NCBI GenBank assembly: GCA_009705435.1
Contig: WLTJ01000012.1
Coordinates: 1-14,390 of the forward strand
Direction: 5' to 3'
DNA: 14,390 nucleotides
DNA from: Actinomycetota bacterium
GTDB lineage: Bacteria; Actinomycetota; Acidimicrobiia; Acidimicrobiales; Ilumatobacteraceae
The notes beneath the pieces were generated by a model. It ran no database searches, was not told the origin of the DNA, and saw only the letters and a list, made by a program, of their open reading frames with translations. Numbering within the stretch: position 1 is the first letter of the stretch; every line of letters starts with the position of its first letter. Made by a program: the position numbers and the translations under genes. Positions 13,593 to 14,390 of the stretch are shown here, one piece after another.

Positions 13593-14390
13593 TCAAACTG
13601 TCGTCGCTAAAAACGGCACATACATTTCGGCGCTAGTGAGCGAACCGTGACGACAAATCAGTGGAAAGGGTCCTGAATCAAGTGGGTCTTCGTACGTCAC
13701 ATCGGCAAAGGGAACTAAGGCCACGTCGCCTAATCTGCGGGCAACCGAGTCCGACATTTTGGCTCCTTTGCTCGGACCAAGCCAAGCTTCTTCAATTACT
13801 TGCTCCCGACTGACGACCCAAGCCTGGTGGGAAAAAAGAGCCTGAGAGATGCTCAAAAGATCATCTTCGCTACCGCGTCGCGCATGGAGCCAGCGAAAGC
13901 GTCCTTCACCAGACTGGTGATGAACACAGTCCATTAAGTCTTTCGGAAGTTTGATGGCGGGTTCGTCGATCTGCACTTGACCGTGATCGGCAGTGACCAC
14001 GAGGGTTGTGCCTGGGGGCAAGGCAGATAAGAGGGCACCTACCAACCAGTCAGCCGCTGCGATTTCAGCGTCATAAAACGGTCCGAAACCACGCTCATGG
14101 GCGATCTTGTCAACGCCATCGTAATACGCATAGACAAAAGGCTCGCCAGAGTTCACCAAAGTTACGCATTGCGCGATGATGGAACTTGCCGCTCTCCACC
14201 CGCGGGGTTTGGTGCCACGTAAATGAGCCTCAGTGAATGCGGTCCCTTCGAGCTCTGTTCGACTGACGACTGGTATATCCAGACCAGCAAATGGCGGAAT
14301 GGGCTGAACGAGTGCTGGCGGATGAATTTTGCGGAGATCTCGCGAATCGGACCACCATCGCAAACTATTCATGATTGAGTCCCCCATGTC
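13593..14390 (-). CDS. Alkaline-phosphatase-superfamily phosphodiesterase/nucleotide pyrophosphatase (5' end missing)
   Basis: The C-terminal 265 or so residues of a metal-dependent phosphohydrolase of the type I phosphodiesterase/nucleotide pyrophosphatase group. The frame remains open through the last base, so the ATG at 14387 is probably internal and the part with the nucleophilic Thr/Ser is outside the window. Numbering from that Met, metal-ligand motifs are YYDGVDKIAH (D93, H97), TADHG (D135, H136) and RHGS (H247). No membrane segment is present in this part. It lies 50 bases upstream of bpa on the same strand and may share a transcript. Substrate unknown; nucleotide or phosphodiester hydrolysis is inferred from the family. 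Confidence 0.82.
   Translation of the reverse strand, partial: DMGDSIMNSLRWWSDSRDLRKIHPPALVQPIPPFAGLDIPVVSRTELEGTAFTEAHLRGTKPRGWRAASSIIAQCVTLVNSGEPFVYAYYDGVDKIAHERGFGPFYDAEIAAADWLVGALLSALPPGTTLVVTADHGQVQIDEPAIKLPKDLMDCVHHQSGEGRFRWLHARRGSEDDLLSISQALFSHQAWVVSREQVIEEAWLGPSKGAKMSDSVARRLGDVALVPFADVTYEDPLDSGPFPLICRHGSLTSAEMYVPFLATTV

Noticed and set aside
1..14390. Mobile element, defence island or CRISPR array
   Set aside because: No transposase, integrase, terminal repeats or regular repeat-spacer pattern; the genes are chromosomal housekeeping and metabolic types with even composition.

Overview
The window looks like a chromosomal stretch of an actinobacterium (Actinomycetota) of moderate GC content. 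Four markers support this: MshC (last but one step of mycothiol synthesis), an F420-dependent NADP reductase, a Bpa-type proteasome activator, and the actinobacterial order thrS - HIT protein - PIP-synthase-like CDP-alcohol transferase. Several proteins resemble Acidimicrobiia homologues as I remember them, but the class is an inference. I see no mobile element, phage gene, CRISPR array, tRNA or rRNA. No gap between genes exceeds about 110 bases.

Layout, right to left on the minus strand: the 3' part of an alkaline-phosphatase-superfamily gene (open at the right edge), bpa, dnaE (replicative polymerase, TTG start with a strong Shine-Dalgarno), an unrecognised 218-aa protein, an overlapping nitroreductase-family gene, a DUF35 zinc-ribbon/OB protein and its partner thiolase. 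The only plus-strand gene, an InhA-type enoyl-ACP reductase (fabI), sits at 5546-6313 and meets the thiolase tail to tail with 3 bases between stop codons. Divergent from fabI, again on the minus strand, run the F420:NADP reductase, mshC (GTG start), thrS, a Rv2613c-like HIT protein, a two-helix membrane protein, and a pgsA-like gene cut by the left edge.

Themes: redox cofactors (mycothiol, F420/NADPH, a probable flavin nitroreductase), fatty-acid and thioester chemistry (FabI, thiolase/DUF35), inositol lipid synthesis (PgsA-like), and core information processing (ThrS, DnaE). MshC and the PgsA-like enzyme both lie downstream of the inositol-phosphate pool.

I find no clearly new defence or mobile system. 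The most useful observations are a recurring leaderless-type start (a TANNNT box 6-7 bases before ATG, no Shine-Dalgarno) at pgsA, thrS and fabI; a HIT protein whose usual Cys-x2-Cys pair is Ser/Thr; a Bpa with a GTYL tail; two uncharacterised proteins in conserved settings; and a DnaE with a complete PHP metal site.
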